Shown: positions 34,835 through 44,172, counted from the stretch's first letter. The stretch: 64,000 nucleotides of DNA from Kordia algicida (GCF_051013375.1 NZ_CP142125.1), one strand, 5' to 3'. Made by a program: numbers and translations. The notes: generated from the sequence alone by a model not told the origin.

Positions 34835-34917
34835 TCTTAGACAAGAAGCGTTAAAATCGTAGAAAGCTACGCTAATTTTTGTATCTTTTTCGACAGATTA
34901 TAGCCTTTCTACCAAGC

Positions 34918-37134
34918 ATGAATCTTATACGTGTGTTTTTATTATTTTTTGTCTTTGTATCTGTATCACATGGACAAATAGGTCGTACCGTTGATAAAGA
35001 CAGTATTATTCAATTACAAACCGAAGCCAAAAAACTATCTTCTCAAGAAAAATATAACAAAGCACTAAGCAATACACAACGTGCTTTAAAGTATGCTGGA
35101 CTTATGGAAAATGATAGCCTGATTGCGGAAAGCTATCATATACTAAGTGTTATTTACATTCAAATGCGTCGTGAAGACCTCGCTCTTGAAAATTACGAGA
35201 AAGCCATTTCTTATTTCAAACAGCAACGTAATGACAAGCGTTTGTTGCAAATGTATAATGAGATAGGTTACAGTTTTTACAAAAATGGCTCGTTCAAAAA
35301 AGCAGAAAAGCACCTAAAATCAGCACTCAAACTCTCAGATAAATTTAAAGAAGACATCAATTCCATTGATGCTAAATTTTACATGGGAAAATTATGTTTG
35401 GCAACAAAGCAATATAGCAAAGCACAAGAATGTTTTCAGAAAGTTATTGAATATTGTATAGACAATCCGTACTATCCTAGAAGTTCCGACATGCTTCAAA
35501 AAGCATACTATTACAATGGAAAAGTATTACTTGCTATGAAGAAGACAATTGATGCAGAAAAAAGCTATAAAAGTGTTATTTCTTTATGTGACAAAAAAAA
35601 TATCAATCACTTAGAATTACTTTCGCTTACCTACAAAGACTTAGCGGAATTGTATGCAGCAAAAGGCAAGCGACAAGCTGAATTGGAAGCTTTAGAAAAG
35701 CATATTGAGCATTACGAAGCATTTAAAGTGCTGGAAAAAGAGCAGATACTTTCTAAAATTGTGATGAAATATGGAATTGACGAATATGAAGATCGTTTAG
35801 AAAATATTGAAAAAGAACAAGAAGTAAAAGAATTATACATTACCAATTACCGAAATCTAACGACAATTTTAATTGTAATTTTGGTCATTTTGGTATTGTT
35901 AACAGGAGTTTTCTATTTAAATCAACGTGCACGAGTTCGCACCAATGCATTATTAAGCGGACAAAACAAGCAATTGTTTGAAGCTAAAAAACAAATTGAA
36001 AACGTTTCTAAAATTAGAACAAATTTCTTCTCTTTAATCAGTCACGAATTGCGAACACCTTTGTATGCAATCATTGGAATGACAAACTTATTATTGCTTG
36101 AAAAACCTGAAAAATTTCAAGAAGGTTATCTTAAATCATTAAAATTTTCGGGGGAACATTTGCTAGCAATCATCAACAATATTCTTCAAATGAATAAGAT
36201 TGAAGCCAGCAAAATGAACACCATTGAAGAAATAATAGACATTCGAAAAAGCATCAAAAATGTTACGGCTTCTGTAAACTTTTTGGTCAAAGAAAACCGC
36301 AATGTTATTGATGTGAAGGTTGATGAGCACATTCCTAAAAACTTGTTGGGCGATAGTCTAAAAATTTCGCAAATACTTTTCAATTTACTCGATAATGCAG
36401 TGCGTTACAATATGGAGTCAAACATTCGGTTGAAAGTGAATCAAGTGGCAGAAACTTCGGAGACAATCACATTAAAATTTTCAATCAAAGACAATGGTTT
36501 GGGAATTCCACAACAGAAAAAACACATCATTTTTGAAAATCTTGAAAAAGGCATCATTCTCAGTGAGGATAATGGTTATCTCGATTTAGGTTTGGGATTG
36601 ACAACCGTAAACAATCTACTCAAAGTACTAAAATCAAAATTGCACTTGCGAAGTGTACTTAACAAAGGTTCTGAATTTTATTTTGAATTGGTATTGCGTA
36701 AAGTTGAAATCTCTGAAACAAACGATGAAGAAGAATTTGAACACAAAACCTACAATTTTGACAATTTGAATATCTTAATTGTGGATGATAATGCCGTAAA
36801 CGGATTGTTAACGCAAAAAATTCTAGAACGTCAAAACATACAAACAAAAGTAGTGCACAGTGGTTTTTCTGCGCTAGAAATTATAGACAAACAAACATTC
36901 GATTTGATTTTGATGGACATGTTTATGCCAAAATTAAACGGTATTGAAACCATTCAAAAAATCAGAGAAAACAATAACAATATTCCAATTATTCTATTGA
37001 CCGCAATGGAAATTTCGGATGCTTATGCAAAAGTGGTTGATACTAAAATTAGCGGTGTGATAACCAAACCGTTTGAGCCAGAAATGCTATACGACAAAAT
37101 TGATTATGTAATACGCCAATCAGATGAAGAATAG
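34918..37134 (+). CDS. TPR-containing hybrid histidine kinase/response regulator (paralogue 2)
   Basis: 738 residues from ATG 34918; an upstream TTG at 34879 is rejected because the signal peptide starts at MNLIRVFLLFF. Order: signal peptide, periplasmic TPR repeats (about 30-290), a membrane helix (about 312-334), then HisKA with His376 (SHELRTPLYAIIG). The HATPase domain follows (NLLDNAVRYN, DNGLGIP and a divergent GYLDLGLGLTT instead of GTGLGL). The receiver domain has phospho-Asp667 (LMDMFMPK). A near-consensus -7 box (TATCTTTT) precedes it. It overlaps the next paralogue by 11 bases. Its G2 box lacks the usual GTG triad, so ATP binding may be altered. Confidence 0.88.
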   Translation: MNLIRVFLLFFVFVSVSHGQIGRTVDKDSIIQLQTEAKKLSSQEKYNKALSNTQRALKYAGLMENDSLIAESYHILSVIYIQMRREDLALENYEKAISYFKQQRNDKRLLQMYNEIGYSFYKNGSFKKAEKHLKSALKLSDKFKEDINSIDAKFYMGKLCLATKQYSKAQECFQKVIEYCIDNPYYPRSSDMLQKAYYYNGKVLLAMKKTIDAEKSYKSVISLCDKKNINHLELLSLTYKDLAELYAAKGKRQAELEALEKHIEHYEAFKVLEKEQILSKIVMKYGIDEYEDRLENIEKEQEVKELYITNYRNLTTILIVILVILVLLTGVFYLNQRARVRTNALLSGQNKQLFEAKKQIENVSKIRTNFFSLISHELRTPLYAIIGMTNLLLLEKPEKFQEGYLKSLKFSGEHLLAIINNILQMNKIEASKMNTIEEIIDIRKSIKNVTASVNFLVKENRNVIDVKVDEHIPKNLLGDSLKISQILFNLLDNAVRYNMESNIRLKVNQVAETSETITLKFSIKDNGLGIPQQKKHIIFENLEKGIILSEDNGYLDLGLGLTTVNNLLKVLKSKLHLRSVLNKGSEFYFELVLRKVEISETNDEEEFEHKTYNFDNLNILIVDDNAVNGLLTQKILERQNIQTKVVHSGFSALEIIDKQTFDLILMDMFMPKLNGIETIQKIRENNNNIPIILLTAMEISDAYAKVVDTKISGVITKPFEPEMLYDKIDYVIRQSDEE

Positions 37135-39307
37135 TTGGTTCATACATATCGTCTTTTTTGTATTTACTTGTGTGCAACTCTGTGCGCAAGAAGTTTCAAA
37201 AGACAGCATTCAAACATTAAATAAAGAAGCGTTTAGTTTAACGCGCGCATACAATTTTGGAAAAGCACTTTCGTACAGTTATCTCGCCATACAACACGCT
37301 ACAAATAATCAAGATGAAGCGTCGTTGGCATCTTCCTATCATATCTTAGGAAGCACATATCGCAGAATGCAATATCGCGGGAAAGCTACAAAATATTACC
37401 TAAAGGCTTTAAAAATTCAGAAGAAACTCCATAACACGCGTGAAATAATAGTAGCATATCACGATTTAGTACGTATTTCACTAGATGATTACGACTCTGA
37501 ACAATCACGAGAATACCTAAAAGAAGGATATCAAATAGCAAATACTTCGGGTGATTTGGAAGATATTTTAGTGCTCGATTGGGCAAAAATTTCACTCTTA
37601 CAAAAAGAAGAACGCTACAAAGAATTACTGCCATTTCTTGATGAAATGATGCTTCGTGTAAAAAAAATAAAAGCATCAGAAATAATGATTCAAGCTCGGA
37701 TTAATTTTTTAGAATATACCAAAGGTGATACGTATTTTAATTTGGGGAATTACGCTTTGGCGGAAAAATATCTAAAAACACACACTGATAATGAATATAA
37801 TCATGTGCAGGACTTGGCATCTTCATACAAGCAATTGGCGGAAATCTATAAATCGAAAGGAGACATAGAAAAACAGCGAGAAGCACAACTCAACTATCAG
37901 AAGAATTTAAAGAAAAAGCTAGACGATGATTATAAGAGTATTGAAGAAGAATTGCTCGGAAACTATTCATTGCGTAAAGATCAATTGAAACTTGATGTTT
38001 TAGAAGAAAAAAACAATCAGCAAAGTATCATTGTCAATAGGTTTAAAGTTGTTTTAGCTATTATCGCGTTACTATTGATTGGTTGTATTTTCTTAGGAGC
38101 ATTAATCATCAAAGCAATCTACAAGAAGACAAAAAGTAACAAATTACTTCGCATCAAATACAACAAGTTGGAAGAAGCAAAACTGAAAGCAGAAATGACT
38201 TCAAAAACAAAATCAAACTTCTTTTCCATGATGAGTCATGAATTGCGAACACCTTTGTATGCTGTTACCGGAATCACACATTTACTATTAGAAGAAAATC
38301 CAAGACCGTCACAACAACAATACTTAAAATCATTAAAATTTTCGAGCGATCATTTACTGTCGCTAGTAAATAATATTTTGCAAGCCAATAAGTTAGAAGA
38401 TAACACAATTACCATTGGCGCATCGACATTTAACCTAAAAGCAAATATTGACAATATTATAAAGTCATTTGATTTGTTGATAAAAGATCGTGAAAACGAA
38501 CTAAACATTGCGTACGATCGTGAAATTCCAGAATTGTTAGTGGGCGACAGTTTAAAAATTTCGCAAATACTCATCAACCTTATCAGTAATGCGATCAAAT
38601 TTACCAAAGGAGGAACCATTCGCATCAGTGTAGAAAAACTGGAAGAAACTGCAGAAGAGGTGCTTTTGCATTTCTGTGTACAGGATACGGGAATCGGAAT
38701 TCCGAAAGAAAAGCAGGAAAAAGTATTTGAAATGTTCTCGCAAAACTATGACGAAATCAACGAACAATATCAAGGTTCAGGATTAGGATTGTCAATTGTA
38801 AAAAAGCTATTAAAAGCGTATGATAGTGACATTCATTTGGAAAGTAAAGAAAATGTAGGAACGACATTTACCTTTGATATTCGTTTCCCAAAAACGAGCG
38901 AAGGAGTTGATCCAAATATCGAAGTGCATATCGATGACATTGACTTTAGTCACTTAAAAATGTTGGTGGTTGATGACAATAAAATCAATCAAATGCTTAC
39001 CAAAAAAATCCTTTCTACAAAACAAATTACTACAGATATTGTGGCAAGTGGTGCAGCGGCGATAGAAAGTGTTCAAAATAATCAGTATGATTTAATTTTG
39101 ATGGATATTCACATGCCTGAAATGGACGGTTATGAAGCGACAAAGGCCATTAGAAAATTTAACAAACAAGTGCCAATTGTAGCATTCACGGCAGTTTCTT
39201 TGGATGATAGTTTGCCTAAAATTATCAACTCAGGAATGAATGATATGTTGATAAAGCCTTTTGTAGCGGCAGAATTATTTGCGTTGATTCAGAAATATAT
39301 GAAGTAG
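37124..39307 (+). CDS. TPR-containing hybrid histidine kinase/response regulator (paralogue 3)
   Basis: 727 residues with the same plan as its neighbour: signal peptide (to QLCAQ), TPR region (about 25-285), membrane helix (about 305-330), HisKA with His372 (SHELRTPLYAVTG), HATPase (NLISNAIKFTKGG, DTGIGIP, GSGLGLSI) and receiver with phospho-Asp661 (LMDIHMPEMDG) and Lys in LIKPF. All canonical kinase motifs are intact, unlike paralogue 2. In the kinase core it looks closer to the gene at 2620 (PLYAVTGLTHLLLEENP versus PLYAVTGITHLLLEENP) than to its overlapping neighbour. Co-translation with paralogue 2 is likely. Signal unknown. Confidence 0.9.
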   Translation: MKNSWFIHIVFFVFTCVQLCAQEVSKDSIQTLNKEAFSLTRAYNFGKALSYSYLAIQHATNNQDEASLASSYHILGSTYRRMQYRGKATKYYLKALKIQKKLHNTREIIVAYHDLVRISLDDYDSEQSREYLKEGYQIANTSGDLEDILVLDWAKISLLQKEERYKELLPFLDEMMLRVKKIKASEIMIQARINFLEYTKGDTYFNLGNYALAEKYLKTHTDNEYNHVQDLASSYKQLAEIYKSKGDIEKQREAQLNYQKNLKKKLDDDYKSIEEELLGNYSLRKDQLKLDVLEEKNNQQSIIVNRFKVVLAIIALLLIGCIFLGALIIKAIYKKTKSNKLLRIKYNKLEEAKLKAEMTSKTKSNFFSMMSHELRTPLYAVTGITHLLLEENPRPSQQQYLKSLKFSSDHLLSLVNNILQANKLEDNTITIGASTFNLKANIDNIIKSFDLLIKDRENELNIAYDREIPELLVGDSLKISQILINLISNAIKFTKGGTIRISVEKLEETAEEVLLHFCVQDTGIGIPKEKQEKVFEMFSQNYDEINEQYQGSGLGLSIVKKLLKAYDSDIHLESKENVGTTFTFDIRFPKTSEGVDPNIEVHIDDIDFSHLKMLVVDDNKINQMLTKKILSTKQITTDIVASGAAAIESVQNNQYDLILMDIHMPEMDGYEATKAIRKFNKQVPIVAFTAVSLDDSLPKIINSGMNDMLIKPFVAAELFALIQKYMK

Positions 39308-39372
39308 TTTTTTTCGCTTCGCTTTTAGATTGTTAGACAAGCTACCGCTTTTAGATTTTAAGAGCGCTTCGC
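39308..39372. repeat. cgcttcgc-family repeats after the kinase stop codon
   Basis: Directly after the stop come TTCGCTTCGCTTTTAGATTG, GACAAGCTACCGCTTTTAG and GAGCGCTTCGCTGTTAG, all in the sense of the upstream gene. A TCTCATCTATTTTCGG...TCGAGATG palindrome relative follows at about 39450-39492. No gene is visible between 39308 and 39597. Confidence 0.65.
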
Positions 39373-39524
39373 TGTTAGTATCTCTTTGGTATATATTTTA
39401 GAGATCATTACCAGAATCTAATTTTCAAATCTGTACATTACACAAAGCGTCTCATCTATTTTCGGAATAAAATGAAGAAAATTGTATCGAGATGTACTTT
39501 AAAACAAAGAAGTTTGTAATTTTC

Positions 39525-39594
39525 CTAATTCCTAATTCCTAATTCCTAATTCCTAATTCCTAATTCCTAATTCCTAATTCCTAATTCCTAATTC
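39525..39594. repeat. 7-bp tandem array next to the coaD stop
   Basis: CTAATTC is repeated ten times exactly. The array ends 3 bases before the coaD stop codon (39598-39600), on its 3' side. Confidence 0.95.
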
Positions 39595-39597
39595 CCA

Positions 39598-40050
39598 TCA
39601 AACCCTAACCGAATCCGGAACCAATAACGTATAATCTCCATTATGGCGAATTACTTCACGAACAATAGAAGACGAAATATAAGAAGTACTTGCAGCTGTC
39701 AATAAAAAGATAGTTTCTACAGGAGCTAAATCACGATTGGTATGTGCAATAGCTTTTTCAAACTCAAAATCGGCAGGATTTCGAAGTCCACGTAAAATAA
39801 AATCGACATTATGTTTCTCACAAAAATCAACTGTTAAACCTTCATAAGTAACCACAGTCACTTTTGGTTCGTCCTTAAATGAATCTTCAATAAACTTCTT
39901 GCGTTCTTCAAGACTGAACATGTATTTTTTAGCAGAATTTACGCCGATAGCGACAATTACCTCATCAAACAACTTTATGCCACGTTGAATAATATCGTAA
40001 TGTCCTAACGTAATCGGATCAAAAGATCCTGGGAAAATAGCTCGTTTCAT
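39598..40050 (-). CDS. coaD: Phosphopantetheine adenylyltransferase
   Basis: 150 residues, full length. It adenylates 4'-phosphopantetheine to dephospho-CoA, the fourth step of CoA synthesis. The nucleotidyltransferase motif is IFPGSFDPITLGHYDII (T/HxGH), with RGLRNPADFEFE for the substrate and the C-terminal YISSSIVREVI. It lies 36 bases after ddl on the same strand, so the two are probably co-transcribed. Its stop is 3 bases from a tandem array. Confidence 0.96.
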   Translation of the reverse strand: MKRAIFPGSFDPITLGHYDIIQRGIKLFDEVIVAIGVNSAKKYMFSLEERKKFIEDSFKDEPKVTVVTYEGLTVDFCEKHNVDFILRGLRNPADFEFEKAIAHTNRDLAPVETIFLLTAASTSYISSSIVREVIRHNGDYTLLVPDSVRV

Positions 40051-40086
40051 TTTTTTATAATTGTAGTGAAAAACAGCAACAAGGTA

Positions 40087-41067
40087 CTACTTTTTAGTCA
40101 AAGCCAATTCAACAGCGTTGCCAAATAATGCTTCAAGGGAAATGCCTGCTTCTTTTGCTTGTTGTGGTAAAATACTTTCTTCGGTCATTCCAGGAATGGT
40201 ATTTACTTCCAAAAGATATGGTTCGTCATCTTTAAAAATAAATTCGCTTCGCGAGAAACCTTCTAGTTTTAAAATTTCATAGATTTTTTTGGCGACTTTA
40301 GCAACTTTTGCTGATAACTCAGGAGAAATTCGCGCAGGTGTAATTTCTTGTGATTTTCCTAAATACTTTGCTTCATAATCAAAAAAATCATTCTCAGAAA
40401 CAATTTCTGTTATTGGCAACACCGTAACATTTCCTTTGTAATTAATTACTCCGACAGAAACTTCAACACCATCCAAAAAAGATTCAATAATGACTTCATC
40501 ATCTTCTTTTAGTGCAATAGCAATAGCGTTTTTCAAATCTGAAATTTCATGTACTTTCGAAACTCCAAAACTACTTCCTGCTTTATTCGCTTTTACAAAA
40601 CACGGCAAGCCAACTTTAGCAACAATTGCTGCTTCATCAATTGAATCGCCTGCATTCAAATAATACGAAGTGGCACATTTAATTCCGTACGGTTTTAAAG
40701 TAGCTAGCAAATCACGCTTATTAAAAGTCAATGCCGCTTGATACATGCCACAACTTGTATGCGGAATTTCTAAAAGTTCCAAATATCCTTGCATAAATCC
40801 ATCTTCGCCTGGAGAACCATGAATTGCATTAAACACACAATCAAACGTAATTTTGATATCATCAATAGTGACAGAAAAATCGTTTTTATCAATTGGAAAC
40901 TCTTTACCAACAGTCGTAACACAAACCCATTTATCTCTAAAAATATGAACTTTATAAGTGTTATATTTTTCAGGGTTTAAATGGTTGTACACCACAGTTC
41001 CAGTTTTTAGCGATATGGCGAATTCACTGGAATAACCGCCCATAATGATAGCTACATTTTTCTTCAT
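40087..41067 (-). CDS. ddl: D-alanine--D-alanine ligase
   Basis: 326 residues, an ATP-grasp enzyme that makes the D-Ala-D-Ala end of the peptidoglycan stem peptide. Motifs are IMGGYSSEFAISLKTG at the N-terminus, HGSPGEDGFMQGYLE, PCFVKANKAGSSFGVSKV for ATP and LLEVNTIPGMTEESI for Mg2+ and substrate. The Tyr/Phe position that sets D-Ala over D-Lac preference cannot be judged safely. A near-consensus -7 (TTTATTTGC) lies about 20 bases upstream. It is divergent from the PASTA gene. Confidence 0.95.
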   Translation of the reverse strand: MKKNVAIIMGGYSSEFAISLKTGTVVYNHLNPEKYNTYKVHIFRDKWVCVTTVGKEFPIDKNDFSVTIDDIKITFDCVFNAIHGSPGEDGFMQGYLELLEIPHTSCGMYQAALTFNKRDLLATLKPYGIKCATSYYLNAGDSIDEAAIVAKVGLPCFVKANKAGSSFGVSKVHEISDLKNAIAIALKEDDEVIIESFLDGVEVSVGVINYKGNVTVLPITEIVSENDFFDYEAKYLGKSQEITPARISPELSAKVAKVAKKIYEILKLEGFSRSEFIFKDDEPYLLEVNTIPGMTEESILPQQAKEAGISLEALFGNAVELALTKK

Positions 41068-41149
41068 TAGTACACGAAATAAGGCAAATAAACGTTATAA
41101 AAACGAAAGTAAATGTATTTGAGGACAAATCAAAGTAGAATATTAGTAA

Positions 41150-41310
41150 TGAAGTGATTTAAACTTTTTTGATTTGCTAAAAAAATGCTGTTTTCAGCCC
41201 TATTTTTGGTTTTTTTTGTTCCGTGGCGTTGCTATGAAACTCAAAAAAGACTTCAATAGCACTTAAAACTTCTAATTTTCGCTTAAACCCGAAAAGTTTA
41301 AATCACTTCA
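41150..41310. repeat. 161-bp segment bounded by perfect 19-bp inverted repeats
   Basis: TGAAGTGATTTAAACTTTT at 41150-41168 returns as its exact reverse complement at 41292-41310. An inner imperfect hairpin GCTATGAA / TTCAATAGC lies near 41232-41261. There is no reading frame inside and no clear target duplication. It lies between divergent ddl and the PASTA gene, immediately upstream of the latter's -7 box. Confidence 0.8.
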
Positions 41311-41321
41311 ATAATAGTATG

Positions 41322-41329
41322 TATATTTG
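41322..41329 (+). promoter_or_regulatory. Promoter -7 element of the PASTA gene
   Basis: TATATTTG, exact TAnnTTTG, 21 bases before the ATG at 41351. The right 19-bp inverted repeat ends 11 bases upstream and covers the -33 region. Confidence 0.7.
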
Positions 41330-41350
41330 TCCCATAAAAACGTATTATAA

Positions 41351-41947
41351 ATGAAATTTATCAAGTTTCTATTTTCCAAAGAATTTTTAAAGCACATAGG
41401 ATTAGCCTTAGGAATTGTAATTGTATTGATCTTTGTAATGACACAATGGTTAAAATTTTCTACCAATCACGGCGAATTTAAAACGGTACCAGAATTGGGC
41501 AAACTTTCTTTTGAAGAAGCCAAAGCAAAATTAGAAGAAAACGATTTAACATATCAACTAGAAGATACTATCAATTACAATCCAGATTTTCCACCATTTT
41601 CTGTCATTGAGCAAAATCCTGTTGCAGGAGAAAAAGTAAAAGAAAACAGAAAAATATATCTTAAAATAAATCCTTCTAAATACAGAGAAATCACAATTCC
41701 CCATGTCATTCAGATTACCAGAAGAACTGCAGAATCAACTCTAAACGCAGTTGGATTTCAGGTAGAAAAAGTAACTTATAAAGACAATATTGGAAAAGAT
41801 ATGGTCTTGGGAATGCAGTACAAAGGTAAAACAATCAATCCAGGTGACAGACTTCCAAAAACCTCAAAAATAGAATTGATTCTAGGAAACGGAAAGCGTC
41901 CAGGCGCTAGCAATACTGATGAAAACGATGACGATGCAGGAGAATAA
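41351..41947 (+). CDS. Membrane-anchored PASTA-domain protein
   Basis: 198 residues. A short cytoplasmic start is followed by one membrane helix (about 15-33). Two PASTA domains lie outside (about 42-108 and 112-180; TVPELGKLSFEEAKAKLEEN and HVIQITRRTAESTLNAVGFQ), with an acidic tail (DENDDDAGE). PASTA domains bind peptidoglycan fragments or penicillin-binding proteins. Here there is no kinase or transpeptidase domain, so it is a stand-alone sensor or scaffold. It sits beside ddl and overlaps the pseudouridine synthase, a pairing I recall in other Flavobacteria. Confidence 0.87.
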   Translation: MKFIKFLFSKEFLKHIGLALGIVIVLIFVMTQWLKFSTNHGEFKTVPELGKLSFEEAKAKLEENDLTYQLEDTINYNPDFPPFSVIEQNPVAGEKVKENRKIYLKINPSKYREITIPHVIQITRRTAESTLNAVGFQVEKVTYKDNIGKDMVLGMQYKGKTINPGDRLPKTSKIELILGNGKRPGASNTDENDDDAGE

Positions 41948-42974
41948 TTTTCCACAACCACAAGACGAAGCAGACGAATTATACGAACATTATTCCTTTA
42001 CTGCTGAAAAAGGACAGCAACCTTTGCGTGTTGATAAATATTTAATGAATTTTATTGAAGGCGCAACACGAAACAAAATTCAGCAAGCTGCCAAAGACGG
42101 AAATATTTTTGTAAATGGAAAGCCTGTAAAATCGAACTACAAAGTAAAAGGAAATGACGTCATTAAAGTTTTATTTGCGCATCCGCCGTATGAAAACTTA
42201 TTAGTTGGAGAAGACATTCCGATTGATATTGTATACGAAGATGATGATTTACTCGTGGTCAACAAACCCGCAGGAATGGTAGTGCATCCAGGTCACGGAA
42301 ATTACTCTGGAACCTTGATTAACGCGTTAATTTATCATTTTGATAACCTTCCGAAAAACTCCAACGAACGCCCAGGCTTGGTACACAGAATTGACAAAGA
42401 TACGAGCGGATTGTTGGTCGTTGCCAAAACGGAAGAAGCCATGACACACTTGGCAAAACAATTTTTTGACAAAACTTCTGAGCGTATTTACTATGCATTG
42501 GTTTGGGGAAATGTGGAAGAAGATGAAGGAACTGTAGAAGGAAACATTGGTCGTCACCCTAAAAATAGATTGCAAAACACGGTATTTTTTGGCGAGGATG
42601 CTGATAAAGGAAAACCTGCTGTAACACATTACAAAGTCTTAGAACGTTTGGGATATGTAACATTGGTTTCTTGTCAACTTGAAACAGGTCGTACGCACCA
42701 AATTCGTGTGCACATGAAGCATATTGGTCACACCTTATTTAACGACGAACGCTATGGTGGCGAACGCATTTTAAAAGGAACAACCTTTACCAAATACAAA
42801 CAATTTGTAGAGAACTGTTTCAAAATATTACCACGACAAGCATTGCATGCAAAAACACTCGGATTCATTCACCCAAGAACAGGCGAGAAGATGAGTTTTA
42901 ACTCAGAAGTACCGTCGGATATTGCAGAATGTATAGAGAAGTGGAGAAACTATGCGAAACACACAGAAATGTAG
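41934..42974 (+). CDS. RluA/RluD-family 23S rRNA pseudouridine synthase
   Basis: 346 residues from ATG 41934 (MQENNFPQPQ); ATGs at 41919 and 41928 are alternatives. The S4 RNA-binding domain is at about 30-90 (RVDKYLMNFIEGATRNKIQQA). The catalytic domain has VVNKPAGMVVHPGHGN and the catalytic Asp in LVHRIDKDTSGLLV, then GRTHQIRVHMKHIGHTL. It converts uridines of 23S rRNA to pseudouridine; RluD-like by length and the S4 domain, but the exact sites are not proven. The start overlaps the PASTA gene's 3' end by 14 bases. Confidence 0.92.
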   Translation: MQENNFPQPQDEADELYEHYSFTAEKGQQPLRVDKYLMNFIEGATRNKIQQAAKDGNIFVNGKPVKSNYKVKGNDVIKVLFAHPPYENLLVGEDIPIDIVYEDDDLLVVNKPAGMVVHPGHGNYSGTLINALIYHFDNLPKNSNERPGLVHRIDKDTSGLLVVAKTEEAMTHLAKQFFDKTSERIYYALVWGNVEEDEGTVEGNIGRHPKNRLQNTVFFGEDADKGKPAVTHYKVLERLGYVTLVSCQLETGRTHQIRVHMKHIGHTLFNDERYGGERILKGTTFTKYKQFVENCFKILPRQALHAKTLGFIHPRTGEKMSFNSEVPSDIAECIEKWRNYAKHTEM

Positions 42975-43006
42975 CTTTGACTTCACTCTGCTATCTTTTT
43001 TGAAGT

Positions 43007-43092
43007 ATTATTAGTATTGAGTATTGAGATTTTAGTATTGAGAAGTTTCAAACAAAATAAAGTCTAGAAAAGTAGATTGAGCGGAGTCGAAA
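43007..43092. repeat. AGTATTGAG repeats and a TCGAAATC palindrome half
   Basis: At 43007-43042 TAGTATTGAG recurs with 7- and 14-base spacing, the same unit as at 58929-58960 and (inverted) 62601-62670. At 43073-43093 GATTGAGCGGAGTCGAAATC abuts and overlaps the stop codon of the minus-strand gene at 43093. Confidence 0.6.
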
Positions 43093-43536
43093 TCACTTTT
43101 TAGCATCAAACAACAACGATTTCTTTTGAAAATCGAGACGCATTTGAGTGTACTTTTTCTTCTTAATATAATTCAGGTCTTTCTTTGTAATTTCAAAACT
43201 TACTTCGGTCAGCCAACGATTGAACATATCTGAAAACTCAGATTTAATCTCGGTATTGTCTGACTTTAGGACCAATTCAGTATCACCCATAAAAGTTAAC
43301 GTACAACCTTTAAACGTTTTGATTTTTGCAGTATCTAAAACAAGCAATTCCATAAACACATAACCGTTCAATTCCTGTAATGCAGCCCAAATTCCACCAC
43401 TTTCTGAAATAGCGAGATGTTCGCCAGGAACTTTTTTAATAATATCTTCGGTTAATGGTTCATTGTATGCACGTTCGGTAGCTTTTGAACTTCCCATACG
43501 AGCCAATACTTTGTCAACAGTTTTAAATAATTTCAT
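43093..43536 (-). CDS. Hypothetical protein, conserved-looking
   Basis: 147 residues from ATG 43536 (MKLFKTVDKVLARMG); an upstream GTG overlaps a likely -7 box (TATCTTGC) and is rejected. No signal or membrane segment, so probably cytoplasmic. It has alternating beta strands (FMELLVLDTAKIKTFKGCTL TFMGDTELVLKSD) and a basic C-terminus (KKKKYTQMRLDFQKKSLL). I do not recognise the family. The stop codon lies inside a repeat of the GTGATTTCGAC type. It is read in the same direction as the gene at 43618, 81 bases apart. Confidence 0.7.
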   Translation of the reverse strand: MKLFKTVDKVLARMGSSKATERAYNEPLTEDIIKKVPGEHLAISESGGIWAALQELNGYVFMELLVLDTAKIKTFKGCTLTFMGDTELVLKSDNTEIKSEFSDMFNRWLTEVSFEITKKDLNYIKKKKYTQMRLDFQKKSLLFDAKK

Positions 43537-43617
43537 CGGTACTATTTTAAGCACCGCAAGATAGTGTTTTTTGTGAAGTTGAAAAGTACTGTGTGTATAA
43601 GTTTTGTGTCTGAATGA

Positions 43618-44172
43618 CTATAGCGTAAGTAATTGATTAAAAATGTCAAAATGATGTTCATCGCTTCGTAATTCAATCGTTAACTTACTATTTTTCAAAC
43701 GAATGCTGTAAATTTCTTCATTGCTAAAAAGTGGTTGTAATATGGCAATGAGTTGCGAAAATAATTTTGTTTGCTTTCTGCCTGATTTTACTACATAATT
43801 ATGATACAGTTTCAATCGAGAATACCGCAGATTAAAATTATCTAAGAACGTTCTTTTACGAACAAAAAAGGAAGAAGTGCCTGTATTCATATTTTCGCAA
43901 GTCCAAACAGCTAATGTGAGATAAACTTCTTCTTTATAAAGAATTGAAATCAAACTTCCTGTGCTAGAATAAATCGCTTTTTTGTACTTCAAATTCCAGT
44001 TTCTTGCACTTTCAATCTTACCCAAAACAACAAAACTCCACGCGTTATAACTTCCTTTTACCATTCCGTTTTTACTTGCAATAAAGCGTTCAAAATCGTG
44101 ACAAAACTTTTCATTAATACCAAAAAAAGGAGAATTTACTTCCTGTGGAGCTGCGTTCGATTTGATTTTCAT
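43618..44172 (-). CDS. Hypothetical protein
   Basis: 184 residues, not recognised. No signal peptide or membrane helix. Basic and aromatic-rich, with strand-like segments (AIYSSTGSLISILYKEEVYLTLAVWTC... and SFFVRKRTFLDNFNLRYSRLKLYHNYVV). The composition and length give no clear fold. ATG 44172 is the natural start. It is followed downstream by the hypothetical gene at 43536 on the same strand. Confidence 0.6.
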   Translation of the reverse strand: MKIKSNAAPQEVNSPFFGINEKFCHDFERFIASKNGMVKGSYNAWSFVVLGKIESARNWNLKYKKAIYSSTGSLISILYKEEVYLTLAVWTCENMNTGTSSFFVRKRTFLDNFNLRYSRLKLYHNYVVKSGRKQTKLFSQLIAILQPLFSNEEIYSIRLKNSKLTIELRSDEHHFDIFNQLLTL

